64,000 nucleotides of DNA, taken from positions 7,854,501 through 7,918,500 of the forward strand of contig AP031352.1 of NCBI GenBank assembly GCA_037833965.1, given 5' to 3'. The notes under the pieces were generated by a model, which had not been told where the DNA came from, made no database searches, and was given only the letters and a program-made list of their open reading frames with translations. The position numbers were made by a program, and so were the translations under genes. Positions 13,601 through 27,678 of this stretch are shown piece by piece (position 1 is the stretch's first letter; the number at the start of each line of letters is the position of its first letter). This DNA comes from Marchantia polymorpha subsp. ruderalis. Lineage: Eukaryota > Streptophyta > Marchantiopsida > Marchantiales > Marchantiaceae.

Positions 13601-16600
13601 TTATTCATCTCATTTATTTGCTCAATGTTAAGTTTTCAATAAACAAATAGGAAAAAAATTGTAAGATGTTTGAACTGTATGATCAATACGGTTTCTTACT
13701 TCAAAAACTATATGCTACAAGGAATCAATATTGTGTAGCAAAAGTATTCTAGTTTTTAATGTCAGTTCTTTGCATAATGAATCTAGGCTTGTGACTCCGT
13801 GAGCCAAAAAAATTATGTACATTTTTTTTAATGTCAAGTCGTGGAACTAATTGAGTAACATTTGCAAAAATATTTTTTCATAAAGAGTTATTACAAACTT
13901 TCATTGTCATTTTCTACACATGCAGTCCATTATTTCAATCACACATACAACAAAGTGCCAATATTTCAATTACATATAAAATAGTGCCAACATTTCATTA
14001 TCTCAAGCGTTTACTTTTATGCTCTTTATGATTACGATGAGAATAAGGAGTATTCATTATCAAGAATAATTTTGAACTAAGTAATTAAACTTTTGCATTG
14101 ATGATTGTGCATGCACAACATGTTTGTTCATTTTGCTTCCAAGTGCAAGCAGATTGAGACTAGATCCAAGAGCTCAGTATGGATCAGCAAATACTAGCCG
14201 CAGTTGTCAATTACTTTCACAAAAGCCAAGATGAGAGTGCTGACTTGATTTATGTTGGACACAATTAGTTTTTCAATGAAGTTATATAAGCTTGATGCCC
14301 CTCACATGCATGTGCATCACGAAAGACAACTTCAATGACAAATTTTTGTTTTTCTCCCATGGAAATTTATAAACTTTGTTAGCCAAAGACGAAGTTGGAC
14401 TCAAATCCTGCATTCTTCAAGTAAATATTCATTCTAGAATCTTAATCGTTATAGTTGCTTTCATTGAGACCAAAAACTCTAAAGATTTAGTTAATTGATG
14501 TAGCACATTCTAGCAATATTGATATCGTCTGAATAATGTTAAAATTGAAGAAAAAGGAAAGTGTTTATTTGAAACAACCTTCAACATGATTTCACCTGTT
14601 GTTGTAAAATGACATCTCTGATCTCTCTAACCACGCCAATCACAATCTATCTAAGCTTTCTCTCCAACAACTCCAAGGTTTTTCCTCTTGCCTCCTTCCT
14701 CCACCAACGAAAAACAACATTGTGTTTGTTTCGTTGCTTTAATTGCAACATTTTTTTAACAAAAACAAAGAGCAACCATGGCGTGTGTCTGCTTGGTGCT
14801 AAAAGTCAAGCAAATCCCTCTTGATATGATATCATTTGCTGCATGTTTTTTCAAGAAAATACATAAGCACAAGCTTACGGACCAAATCACATAATGCCGA
14901 CATGAGCATTCATTAGAAACACATACAAAAAGACTACTTGGGTTGACATTGTCGGACTGTGTTCACATATCACAACGATTTATTGAACTAAACCTAAATT
15001 ATCCAAAAAAAAACTCTGGACATCTCATCATTATAGCGAATAGCAAAATCTTATCTTAACTAAAGTTAATTTACATGAGCTTGATTCTGATTTGAATCGA
15101 TACAAACAATTAAAAGTGTAAGCAATATGCTATGTGAGAAGAAGTATATTTGATGATGCAAAATGAATGATGTGTTTTTAAAAAATGAAAATAATCAGCA
15201 TAATCTATTGGATTTTTTATTTTTTAATATTTTTTTACTTATTGAATTTTTGATATAAACAAAAAACATGACAAATTTTTTGTTAAAAATGCATTGTTTC
15301 AAGCATGTAGATAAGATTACATGAGTTGAGAATGTATAGATGAATTTTAAACAACATGTAATCCTATAAGTTCAAAAGTACACATAGATTTTTAGAATGT
15401 ATTTTAGTGAACATAAATATTACTAAATTTATAAAATATTTATAAAATTAACTTTTTTTCATCAACAATTTTAATTAGGTTTAGCGATACATCTAAGATA
15501 AAAAAATGTATAGTATGATTTGTAAAAAACAATATAGAAAATAAAACTAAACTTAAGTTGAAATCCAATTTCAAAACAAAATATAAGCACATTAAGTTAT
15601 TATTTTATACTATTATGAAATTATGTGTGTCAAACATAACAATAAAAATATTGGATGAAATCTTTGTCCAACATGTTTGAAAAAAATAGGAGCAAAAATA
15701 CAAACTAATGTAAAGCAATGACTTAAATTTTTCAACTACTTAGTATATATCTACGTAGAAAAAAATGTTGCAATATGAATTTTAAATTATCACCTAACTT
15801 TTCATTGTATGAGTTTAAATGAGTTTTTGAATGAAAACACAAAAATATCTTTCAATGCTTGCTCAAAATTTCATGATGCAATTTTAAATTTGAGACGTAA
15901 AAAAATTCAAATTACATGATCAAATTAATTAAAAAATTAATAAAATAGAATAAAAATGAAAATACTTATATTGATTAAAATTGATCAATTAAAAATTGAG
16001 ACGGAGTAAACTTTCAATTTGTTGAAAATTGCTCAATACAAAAAAGCAAGTTTTTGATTTATTCAAAGATGCCATTAAAACTTTTGTTGTGTATGATATG
16101 TTTTTCTAAAAATGGATATGAGTGAAAAAACTTTATAACAATCAGACAATGATTCAATTGCTTGTAATGATATGAATGAGAAAGTGCATCAACAAGAATA
16201 TATCATAAACAAAAACATTAATCAAAATGTAGACATAAAAAATATGTACAATTAAAATAAAAAATCCTAAAAAAATAAAAAATCACATGAAGTAGATGCA
16301 CTTGGACACAATGCCAACAAATACTTGGTTTGCCTGTAGCTGTGTTCACAAAAAAATAAATTTCTTTATAAAACCTAAAATAATGTCTATGACAAGCTAA
16401 CTTTCACCTACCTATGTAATCTAGAGCAAAAATTCCTAAACCTCAATACTACTGGTTACCTTCCTTCTTACTTGCATTATCACTAATTTTGCTAAATAAA
16501 AATTAAAGTTGTTTTTATTTTTTGTAGATTAGATGAATTATCAATAAGTAAGTATTTAAAATGTAATTGATTCAAATCATGCATCAAATAAAAAAGGAAA

Positions 16601-18179
16601 AATATTTCAAGAGTAAAATATAAGAACAAATGATAAAAAAAGGTTCATGTGAAACAGACAAAAAATTTTAAAAAATTGTATGTGCAAATATATTTTGTGC
16701 TGAAAAAATAAGAAATAGAAGTAAATTGCTATATCATCATGAAAGAACACAAGCATAAAAATATAAACATGCTATCACGATTTTTTTTCTTGAAATTATA
16801 TTTTCTTCAATTTAAGTTCATATGACACATGTATGTCATTCTAAGATAATTCACGTAAATAATACGTATTTGGCATGATAAAAACTTATTACATGATTTG
16901 GATCAAATTGATTTAGAATTTTTTGAACATGATGTTCTTAACAACATGATTAAAAAGCTTTTGATGTTGAAATTTTTAGTCACAAAAATATTGTTTAAGT
17001 ATATGGATAGTACATAACAAAAGATATAGTAGAAAATAAGGAAGTTGTAGTACATAAGTATCGTACTAAAGCCTCACATACTAAGAAGTGGTTTTAACTT
17101 ACTTAATTATTAGTGGAAGAAAGTTTGCATTTACTTTTTCATCCAAAAGTTTAATATCTTTATACCTTTCAAAAATTCAAAAAAAATTAGTCGATAATAT
17201 ATTTCATTACAAAATGATAAATTTATTTACAAATTTATACTCTCTTACGCTAACAAAATGATATCAAGTTGAATACTACATCCATAAAATATTGTTTTAA
17301 TATGCATATGATTTGAAAAAATTATCTTGAATATTTTATTACTTTGTTGATATGAATGTTTTTTGAAAACATCATATAATAAAAAATTGAAATTTCAAGC
17401 TTTTTGCATTGACAAGGATAAAGTTTTATTTATTTATGATATGATATTGAGAAAAAAATGTAACATTATGAAGTTGATGAGACAAAAGAAAAAATGATAA
17501 TTTTTTACATGTGAAGCAAAGTTATGAACAATGGTGTTTTTAGAGAATAATTTCAATTGAACTTTAAAATTAATACTAAATGATAGAAATATATTATACT
17601 GAAGATTATCAAATCGGAATAGTAAAATGCTTTCAAGGTATGAAATAAAAGCTAAATAATTTATTTTTGAGTATTATAATGTTAAATCTAGAGATGAAAA
17701 TGGCAATGAATTGATATTGAAAGAAGAAATATCTTGCTTTCATAAAAGTTCATGACTTTGTCAATAAGCTAATAAGCTTGAGTTTCTTATTATTATAAAA
17801 TGTAAAATGTAATAATTGATTGAAAACAAGATATGAAAGCTAGTGAAACTTCCCAAAATTTAATTGTTGTTGATATTAAGATGATGTATAAGTGTAATAT
17901 GAAAAATGAAGAAAAATATAATTTTTAACCAAATTGTTGACTACAAATTTTATGTGAGTTAAAGATATGGATTGCTAGAAAGTAGCTTTTGACTTGTATG
18001 TGCAATTTTTTTAATATTTGTAATGACAGATAAATATCAAAATGGAACATAATGATAGAGATCAAATCCCAAGATGACAGAATCAACACCACGGAACTAA
18101 GCAGTGTCATGAATTAACATTCTATTGAAGAGTTTTACTTCTCATGCACATGTCACTCCCAGAAGCACTGCATGGCTAC

Positions 18180-19285
18180 TGGCCGAAGGCATCACATTGC
18201 AGGGTGAAATCACACTCAAATCCTAAAAATTGTCCAATCAAAGCCTACAGAAGTTGATTGTGACTTTGCAATTGATAGGGGGGGGGGGGGGGGGAATTTT
18301 CCAAGATTACTCACTCAGCCGGTTGCACCGAGCTTCCAATTTATAGATTTGCTTAAATCCTGAACTAGCCATACGCTGGTCAGAACATCCAAATTGAATT
18401 CTCTACTTCAGATGTGGTATCTTCAACAAACTGAAGCAACTCGCACACGGTGATATAACACACAATTTCACAAACGCTCGGAGGAATGCAGACTGAAAGC
18501 TGAGAAACTAACTAATGGAAAAGCCCCCTTCCAAGGCAAAGCTTTGTGCCTCTTTATTGCTAACTAACACTCTGAGAAGTCACTCGCTCTAATGCGAGCT
18601 CCAAATAGTCACACCGCCTGCAGAGTCGGAAGTTACCACATCTGCTAAACTCCTATCTAGTCCTATCCTACTCAAAACGGCCGACAGTTCCAATTTCAAG
18701 TTCTCTTTCGTTTACTCCAAACCGAAGATGAACAAATTGAGCTTCATATTTAACTGCCGATGCCCAGCTACTCCACTAGGTGTCAATTCCTTCACTTGAC
18801 GCTCCGGATCCACCACGCGCTTGAATTCCTTCTCAAATCTCTTCAAGTCTGAAGTCCTAAGTCTCTTCTCCGAAATCTGAAGGTACACACAAACTCAAAC
18901 TCAAAGCTCCAAATTAATAACTTCTTCCAACAAACTCCGTTGAGGCTGAAATTTTGCAAGCATGTGCGCTCGGCTGAAAGCAACAACTCCATCAAATGTC
19001 AACTCCAGTTTACACTCCAATGGAAAGATATGGATTTCGCAAAATCCATGCTCCAAGGCCAAAGACCAAAGACCGAAGGCATTAAGGCTGAAGGGGTTAA
19101 GGCCGAACTCCGAAGACCCTTGAGCCAAAGTCCAAAGTTTCTCGGCCAAAGGTTCTACGCCTTCGCTTATCCATACCAGCCACTTTTGACACTCATAACT
19201 CAATGATCTTTTATCTGTTTCAAGAGATCTTGGGCTCGTTAGAACCAGCGTGCCAAGTTCTATCAATCAAGATCCTAACTAAGTC
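18180..19285 (-). mobile_element. decayed inverted copy of the 60.8 kb GC-rich element
   Basis: The 90 bp at 19190-19279, read on the minus strand, align without gaps to 60834-60923 at about 70 percent identity by eye, with mostly transition differences. Next to both blocks lie runs of GGCCTT/CCTTCGG-type words, here seen as GCCTTCGGTCTTTGGTC. The stretch stands out from the AT-rich desert by its higher GC. The 121-codon minus frame over 18901-19266 is part of this sequence and I do not believe it is a gene. A run of 17 G lies at 18278-18294. The element boundaries are uncertain. Confidence 0.6.
18278..18294. repeat. 17 bp poly-G homopolymer
   Basis: Seventeen consecutive G on the plus strand inside an otherwise mixed-sequence relic. 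Such runs are prone to length error in sequencing and assembly, so the exact count is unreliable. Confidence 0.9.
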
Positions 19286-22200
19286 AATTCGTTACTAATT
19301 GAAAAAAGTATGAGGTATTTACTTTATCAGATCATAACTAATATAATTCAATTTTACTACCTACAAGTAAAAACACTAACTTCAAAGAGAGTTAGCTTAA
19401 TGGATTGCACTACTTTTAACTTGTCATCTACTACCAAATCCACTATTTACTCTACTCCGTAGTATTCATATACTAAAAGTTTGAACTCATTAGTCTTCTA
19501 TCTCTCAAACTTCTCGTTAAAAAAAAATTAAAAAATACTATGTTACCACAATATTTAATCTACTCATAAAGCATATGAATATATGCTTAACATTTGTTAA
19601 GAGTCTTTAAAAGTAAAAATTCAAAGAAGACAAAGAATTAGATTGAAAAATTAATTTAAACAAATTTGAAAATTTATAGTTTTAAATTGAAACAAGATTC
19701 TAGAAGATAAAATGCATTATTAATTGAGTTTATGAAAATCAAATGAATTCATTAATTGTATTTGATTCATATTTACACATATAAAATTTTAATGTGAGAT
19801 TCATTATTCATTATTTTGTTATGTTGTGTGAATAACATACTCATTTTGGCAAAAACACAATCTAATGTTAACAAATGCAAGAATCAATTTTTTTTTCAAT
19901 TAATTCAAAAGTATATGAAAATTAGTAAGAAGTAAGTATTTAGTAAGAAAAAAGATATGATTGAGTACTTTTAACATATTCTTTACAAATTTTACATGTT
20001 ACATCATAAGAGTTTGAAATTGTTTATTCCTAAAGCCTAAAATTGCTTTGGATTCACATTCAAATTTTATGCAATTACAAAAATATGCAAATAATGAAGT
20101 GAATCAAGAGGTGAAATTTTTTTGACAGTCATAAATATTATGGATTTTCGCAATTTTTTAATTTCTGTGTAATATATTGTTTCAAGTTTTTTTTTGCTCT
20201 ATATTTTTGAAACATTCATCATTGTATCGCATTTTTTCATCTTAAACTCAAATCTAAAAAATAATAATTGTTTATTTATATAAGGTTCTATTTAAGTTAC
20301 AATAAGCATGTCATTCATATATATTAGTAGATTGATGAAATTAAAAACCTAATTATCACACTTTTTTGTATAAATAAGAATCATATTTATTTTTTTGAAT
20401 TTTTGTAATCTGCTAAAGTCATTAAATCATTAATGTTATTGTTTAAAAGCTTTTCTTAATCCATAAAAGTATTTTAAATACCTTAAAATACATACTTTTA
20501 ATTTTTTTCTTACATCATTCATAGGTTATTCTATGAAAATTACATAATTTAATTCAATTTTGAAAACATACATGATGATATGTTTTTGATCTAAATCAAA
20601 ATAAATCATCAATACACATGAAAATCAGATGATAACTAAAAAGTATATTCATTGCAATCCAAGGTATTTTCATAAAGGAATCTTTTGATTATCAATTTGG
20701 TGTTTTAAATATTTTTAATCCTATTATGTAACAAATATTTATAATATCTTCACTTATTTATAATATAATAGCTATTGAATTTTTAGAAACATCATTAACT
20801 TGCAATTTCTTTTCTCAATCAATGAGTGCATATCATTGCTTCATTTTAATCAAGAGTTCCTATTGAAATTTAAGAATTATTTATAAATTAAATTAATTTT
20901 TTAAAATTCAAAGCCATATTATTTTTATTTGTAAAATTTATCATTTTTGTTAATCAAGCTCTAAATCTGCTCAATAGTCAAAAATATAAATGAACCTCTT
21001 ATCTTGATAAAAAACATATCTCACTGTAATAACGATGTCAACATTTATCAAATTTGTAAGTTTTTTATTTCAAATAACTATCTTAAGCCGCAACTGCTCA
21101 TGAATTTTTATAGTAATATCATCTATAATTGCCTTCAATGATTTTGAAAGAAGATTTTTCTAGTCAATATGAAATATTTTAACTTTTAATATATAAAAGG
21201 TTTAAATTCATTGCACAAAATATCTCTAATAACAATAAATTAAAAAATAAATACAATTCATAAGCTTTATTGTATTATAACACATTGATATGAATATCTT
21301 TTTGAAAGTCACATCCAGGAAAATTTTTTAATTCTTTTCAAATTGAGTGTTTATGGATTACATTAAAAGACAATTAAAAAAATTTTATTTGCTAAGTCTT
21401 TGTACTTTGAAATGACATCATGTAATTAACTGCATATAATTAAAATATGAACTGACGTGTTCACAACTATGAGATCAAATTTCTGTACTATGATAATTTC
21501 ACATTCTTTTGTCAAATTCAGTGATGTTTAGTGAAGAACTTTTGACCACATCATATATGCAATATGAGATGGCAAATTATTTTTTTTTAATTGATAATAC
21601 GTCAATATTCATCTAATTGTTTTTTTTCCATGATGTGATCTCAAGAATTTCACATACTTGTAAATCCGAATCTCAATTTAAGTTTTTTTCTCTTGAAAGC
21701 AGTAAATATATTAAATTTCTAATGTAGAATAAACTGAATATTGTTAATAAAGATTATGAATGAAAAACATATTGTATAGCTTTCTAACGAAAAAAGTAAA
21801 GAATATATTCACATATACATACATTTAAGATTGTTCTGATAATTATAAATTGCAATGTTAAAAGCAATATGATATTGATTCCTTGGCACAAAATGCTCAC
21901 AAGTTCTAAAGAGTTGTTTGTAATATTAAAAAAGCTAATTTGATGAAGAATGTGATTTAGCCTTGAATTTCCTTCCTAGTCATTTTCATTTTTAATTTTA
22001 ACACATGTTTCTCTCTACAAACAATGTAGTTTCTTAGCAAACATGAATCTGGATATACATTCTTTTCAAGATGATCCTTTATCAACCAAAGTTAAAACTT
22101 GATGTACCATCCAATAGTTTATATTGATGAGCATATGCATCTCATACAGCTAGAAATTTAAACAATTCATGCCAAGGACACATTTGGCATTTGTAAATAT

Positions 22201-23130
22201 CTGCACAAGATTATTAAACATTTGAATTTTCAAAAAGCCAATATCTTCAATTTGACATGATTGATGAATCCTCATCACAATAAAATGATTTGATACTATA
22301 TATGAACTAAGACATTCCTTTTTTTAACACATAGAGCATAGTTTTTTTTATGATCAGATCATCACGAATTTTTCCTTCCTGTCTACATCGTTTTTTTAAA
22401 ATTTCGAATTTTTACTGCAAATTTTTTTCTTGAGATGACCAGCTTTGCCATACTTATAAAAAAACACAAAATGTTGGTCATAGATCTTTTTCTCTACATT
22501 AACTTCGTTTATAATAAAAACATATTTTCTACTTAACATAATAATTTATTAAAGATTACTAGAATTTCGTTTCTGGTGTGATTCATAATTTTTCAAACTT
22601 TTAATAAATTTTTGTATCTATTTACCTTGACATTGATATTCATACTGACCGGAGTTATTGATACATGAAATTTGTGCTTCATTTCAACGATCTTACTTCT
22701 AGCAAACAAATAAAATTTGTGTGACATAGAGCTTATGCTACATTGAAACATTGAAACATAAACATGATAAGTCATGATAGCTCCAACATTTGGAAATAAA
22801 ATATTAATAATTGACAATGTGAAATTACATTTTTAAGAGATAATTGATTATGATAGATGATTTAAACAGAGAAATGTTTGCCAATCTTGCATCTTCCATG
22901 AAATTTTCTCGTAATTCATTTTTCTCTGCATTGAAATAAGATCTTCTCACACAAACATCCCACTATTTGCAAAATTTTGGGAGTCTCACTGATTTTGACT
23001 ATGGAGTAATAGAGAATGAACTCAAGCAGGATCAGAAAACGCAGATCCCTTAGGAATGTAGAAAGTCTTAGAAGGTGAAATAATCGCAAAGATACTTGTG
23101 TTATGCTGTCAACTGTTCAAATGTTTTAAT
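19286..23130. other. AT-rich stretch, nothing recognised
   Basis: Same composition as the 2.4-18 kb desert. The longest frame is 74 codons (22593-22817 minus) and matches no family. No LTR, domain motif or RNA gene could be supported. Confidence 0.5.
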
Positions 23131-23137
23131 GATGTGA

Positions 23138-23158
23138 TATATATATATATATATATAT
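23138..23158. repeat. (AT)n microsatellite
   Basis: A run of about ten AT dinucleotides at the boundary between the AT-rich desert and the normal-composition block that follows. Confidence 0.9.
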
Positions 23159-25589
23159 TGGATTTTTCATAACATGATAGAATGAAGTCCAGATAACATT
23201 TGAAACATACGCGTCCTACGTCGCGTGGAATTGCAGTAAAGGTAAAATTGGTGCCTTCTCTTCCGACGGGAGACTTCTGCCACTGGTTCACTTTTTGCTA
23301 TATTACTTGGTCCCCTCTCCCGACGAGAAGCAATTGGAGCATGATGAGTAACATAAGACACTTTCTCTTGGTCTGTGTGCTGAACTCCCGGGTCCCGGCT
23401 TCTGCTGGGACTTCGGATTCGGGACCCGAGACTGCAATTGGGACACGTCAGAATGCGACATTCCCGTTCCGAACTATGTCGTGGCTGTGGCTGGCTGTTT
23501 TCTACCTCTATTGTACATCTACCAATAAAGCACATGCTCACCATCCACATTCTCTTCCAAAGAACTGCCAAAATCCATCAACCAAAATCAACTACCTTGC
23601 TCGTCTTGACTCGTGTGCCTCTAAGGTATCACAAAAATCTCCCGAAATTCCATCAGAGCGTGGACTTTGCGACTTCTTGCTGGGACCTCGCGGATGTTGA
23701 ACTGTTGGCCAGCACCTGTCGTGTCCAAGTTCAACCCATCATACATGTTTATCTTTGGGGAGTTTGGACGCAGACACTACCTTCTTTGCGATTCATATTT
23801 CATATATCATCGACTTCCCTCCTCGTGCTGTGTGCCGGTGTAAAAATGAGATTCACAACAAAAGTAGTGTTCTCCTCCACTCCATCCCGAGTTAACCATT
23901 CTTTACCTGATCCACGAAGTGCCTTCTACGTGCACGCTCTTTCCTGCAAGATGGTGAAGACCTACTGAAGGCCGCCGGCCCCTATGATGGCAACAATGGA
24001 GCGCACAAACTGATGTGAGAAAGTTTGTGACTTCGTGACAGTTCTGTAAGGCGAAAGCATTGCAGTGCAGAGAAGAGTGTGGACTGAACATACTTTACGG
24101 TTGTTGGCAAAGAACTTTGCAGTTAGTCTCCCATCTTCAACCCTTCTGCCTTCTTTGTTTAGAGCAGAGATTCAGAGAACTTGGTGGTCGGCTTGACTTT
24201 CTCGTTGCATCAACTTTCTCCGTGATCCTGATGGGGATCTTCCAAGTCTTTCATTACTCCGACAATGCAAGAATGCATGATCACGGATCATCACACACGT
24301 GAAAGATGAGAAACGGATGAGGATTCGCTTGCTACGTACGCACTATGTAGCATCATGGATTCAGTCTCGTTCCACCCATAGCTGTATCCTTCTACCAACA
24401 GGAGTTAGCAAATACATGTGATATTTCACACCAGCATAGCCCATCATGCGAAGATAGCTTGTACGTGGCAATAGACCTTGATGACACACCTAACGACGTT
24501 TCAGGGTGTCGATTTGTCTCGATTCGTCACCTGCATTTACTGGGAATTTCACTCATATAATATCAAATTTCTATACCGTCCAAAATCCACAGAAGTGGAT
24601 CTGAATGTAGGACATCTACAAGATCCAGGATAGAAGACAAGATGTAACAGTAAGAGAGTCTACCTTACAGTCAACTCACTTTTTAGAGTTTCGTCAATAT
24701 GAGTCCTAGCCGGGTCGAAGTCGACAAAACACACAGTGCTGAAAACCATATATTAACATGAACACGCAATTATGGTCAGAGTCCTCCTTGACTATGTATG
24801 ACAATCAGTAAGACAAACAGCGGCTTCTCCATGTTTTGACATCACCAAACGGGTAGCGGCTAATTCCCCTTAAATATTGTCTTTTCATCACAAGAAGACA
24901 AAGAGGGCAGAAAAAACATCTTACTATTGCAAGATAAAAATGTATTCCAATCAACTTAATGAAACATTTCTCACCTATGATACTAAACCAATACTGGGAC
25001 AATTCTTTTAATCGGTAGCTCTACACGGAAGTTTATGTTTCATGACTTCACTTTGTAACTTATAGGAGAATACCCTTTGTGCTGTTGATCCGTGGCATAC
25101 TTTACATTCTAACCAAAGTTGGTCCCGCGGGAGTTCAGAAAATACACAGCAATAGCCTTATCTGCTTTGAATATTTCGAAGGACAGCATATACGCAAGTC
25201 AGTCCGTTTACTTGCTGTTAATTTACTTCTGGTCAATCTGAACCGGCCAAATTTTGATGAGCTGAACTGGTGGATTTCATCTAAACATATGAGGCAAACT
25301 TCGTCTAACCCTCCCAACGTGTAAACCAGAAAATCGTCACCATTAAATCCTGATGGAAAAGCCATGGATTGACCGATGAGAACTTCCATGGATACCAGAC
25401 GTTTCTGTAGCTTAGAGAAGTTGGTTCTGGCCACACGGTGGTTGAGAGAGCGTAATGTGACACAACCTTTGCAGCCAGTTGTGCACATGTGTCGCCAAGA
25501 TCAGATTTCTGGAGACTATGCAATCTCGCACATGTGGATGGTGGAAAAGATTGTACTTGGGCGTACGCTTCCCGCAGTATGATGAATGT

Positions 25590-25970
25590 TGGTGAAGAGC
25601 TCTTCGAACACCAAGAAGTCTTGAAGGAAGAGGGAATGCATGAACTTAGTTTCAGGCCTACGGCTTCGGAAGTATGAATTATGGCAAAAAGCAGTTCAAA
25701 TCCCTAGCAGATCTCTACCAAAAAATAGTTCAAACACCTAGAATATCTTCAAGAGGTGGAAGGAAGTTGAAAAGAATGAACTTGAGAACAGGCCTTAGCC
25801 TCTTGAAGTTTGAGAAACTTTGAACTCTTAGAAGACTACCCTTAAAGAGGTCGAAACAAGTGGAAGAGCACGAAGATGGGTTCGGCATATGCCTTCCTCC
25901 GTCTGATTTTTGGCGAGGACAACTTTGAACACCTAAAACCTGTTGGTGGATGGAAGTAGGCAACTCGTGC
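25590..25970. repeat. degenerate repeats of about 100 bp
   Basis: Four related starts of the form TTCRAACACC(A/T)AGAA or TTTGAACWCYTARAA lie near 25604, 25729, 25818 and 25928. The first three are followed by purine-rich GAGGTGGAAG- or GAGGTCGAA-like words. Spacing is uneven (about 90-125 bp) and divergence is high, so this is a visual impression of an old tandem repeat. The frames across it do not share a convincing protein repeat. Confidence 0.35.
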
Positions 25971-27174
25971 CAAGCTTATGCTCAAAACGTCTTACTGACT
26001 TTGTGAAGAAAATTCCGTGCTGTGAGTTGAATGATGTATGATCATACGAATTTCGAAGAAGAGTACCAAATTCTGTTTGTGTGTGTATGTGGCTCTTTTT
26101 ACGATTTGGTCATGGCTGTTTCTGAAGAAGAATATTGGTCGGACACTGACTGGACCCTGCAGGGCCCAACGGTTACATATCGTATGTAACCGAAAGAAAA
26201 GGAGCTTTCTCCATAGGCCTTGGTTTTGAACTGAACATGAGAAGCTACAGAAACAAAGTGCAGGGTTTGCAGCAGGATCTTGTAGATGTGCTCATTTTGG
26301 TTACTCATTGCTAGGAAGGATTGTGCGCATCAGTCTCCAACAAGTCTGGAGATTGGGTTACCTGAGGAATTCATGCAGGGGAGGGTCTCACTGGTATTCG
26401 ATGCCACTTGTCAGCTGAAAATTGGACAGCCAGTTCAGAACTTCAAGTTTGAAAGAAAGGCATTGGGACTTTCAGGAAGCTTGATAAAACCATCACTAGT
26501 AGTACACTTATTGATTCAGGAATTCAGTCTAGGTTGTCTTCCTCTATTATAAGTAGTGATCTTCATCATTGCAGTGGAATACGCACTCTCCTACACATTA
26601 TAATTCCAGAGGACGAGAATGGATTTCGTACAGTATAATCACTACTACATAGTCTGCTGTTGACAAACTATAAACGGAAAAGTCCAAACACGATATCTCA
26701 TCATTTCATCTCTGATATGACCAGGAATCTCAATGGCCGTAAGTACAGCTGCATGGGATGACAAAAGTGTGGCAAAAATTATATTATGCGGGCTCAAACA
26801 AACAGATCGGCAGACTGCGGATGGTGGAAATGAACTAGTTCTGTCGTCTACAAGAGCTGCCATCTAATATTATATATTATTATAGAAGCTCTGGCAGTTT
26901 GTAGCAGAGCACAAAATTTATTGGATTCTAATGGAACTGAAATTCGACAGCTACAGAGCGCAACTCGACTCACCTCATCTTCTGCTGCCTAGGCTCTAAT
27001 GCTGCAGTGCCCATCAAAGGAGAGTGCAAGTGTATTCGTGTAATGTGGAAACTTACCAAAAGCTGGAACAAATTCTTCTTGGCTGTTAAGTTAAGCCCGT
27101 CCTTAGAGAGGGTAGAATTGGTATAGAATGAAAGGAACTATGTGGCATTGAATTGAATACAGTAAGCGTGACCA

Positions 27175-27678
27175 TTGCAAGCGCAACTAACAGAACGGGC
27201 GAAGTTGGTCTCGCGAATCCACCTGATGCATGTTGACGTCATATATGTATTTAGAGACCCTTTGACGTATAACGAGCTTCAGCAGAGATGGAACACATAC
27301 ATTCTCCCAAGCTCCCAAGGAACAGCGCCCGATCCGCTTAAGCTTCCCAGCTCTAGATTTGTCTGCTTTATGCGTCGCGTCACCGCGCTGAACTGGATCT
27401 TCGAGGTCCCCCAACACGCAACACTTCACTTTTCGGCGTTAGAAGATCCAAGGATTCCACGGATACATTCCCCTGTAGGGCCTTCAGACTGGCTAGCTGG
27501 AATCCCCGATGATCAAGTGGCAAATTTGACTCTTGACCTGTCGGTGCTAGTTCTACTTCTGCGCGGAGCTGAAGGGGAGAGACCGTGGTTCGAGTTTCAG
27601 CCCCAATTCCCAAAGTTTAAAAGCCAATCATTACGTGCGATCGTCAGCCGGAAGCTGAAATCCTGCAACGCGGAGTAG
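27175..27678 (+). CDS. hypothetical 167-codon ORF, doubtful
   Basis: The longest plus-strand frame of the 23-30 kb block. The translation begins MQAQLTERAKLVSRIHLMHV, shows no signal peptide, membrane helix or known motif, and has a fairly mixed composition. It lies just before a GC- and CpG-rich patch (27.66-27.80 kb). Minus-strand frames of 77-80 codons overlap it. I do not recognise it. It may be an exon of an unknown gene or chance; the only support is length. Confidence 0.15.
   Translation: MQAQLTERAKLVSRIHLMHVDVIYVFRDPLTYNELQQRWNTYILPSSQGTAPDPLKLPSSRFVCFMRRVTALNWIFEVPQHATLHFSALEDPRIPRIHSPVGPSDWLAGIPDDQVANLTLDLSVLVLLLRGAEGERPWFEFQPQFPKFKSQSLRAIVSRKLKSCNAE

Larger units (their letters stand above)
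2450..18150. other. AT-rich gene desert with decayed retroelements
   Basis: About 15.7 kb of strongly AT-rich, CpG-poor sequence. The longest frames are about 60-70 codons, low in complexity, and match no family I know. Short copia relics at 3.6-5.9 kb are listed separately. A block near 11.86-12.0 kb resembles 48.5-48.65 kb in base order, which suggests further pieces of the same family. Most of the stretch is probably retroelement DNA that has lost its coding signal through C-to-T decay; that is inference. Confidence 0.6.

Noticed and set aside
18901..19266. 121-codon minus ORF
   Set aside because: Coincides with the repeat-rich relic that aligns to the non-coding leader at 60.8 kb; no domain.
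23167..23968. Overlapping 134-176 codon frames on both strands
   Set aside because: No recognised motif, mutual overlap on opposite strands, no splice-consistent extension; kept only as part of the unassigned block.
25135..25488. Minus frame with CLICLDEI, reminiscent of a RING finger start
   Set aside because: Only the first Cys pair fits; the remaining six zinc ligands are absent.
25680..25720. tRNA-like TTCAAATCC (B-box-like) words here and at 61636
   Set aside because: No cloverleaf, acceptor stem or A box at the right distance; no tRNA gene could be supported anywhere in the window.
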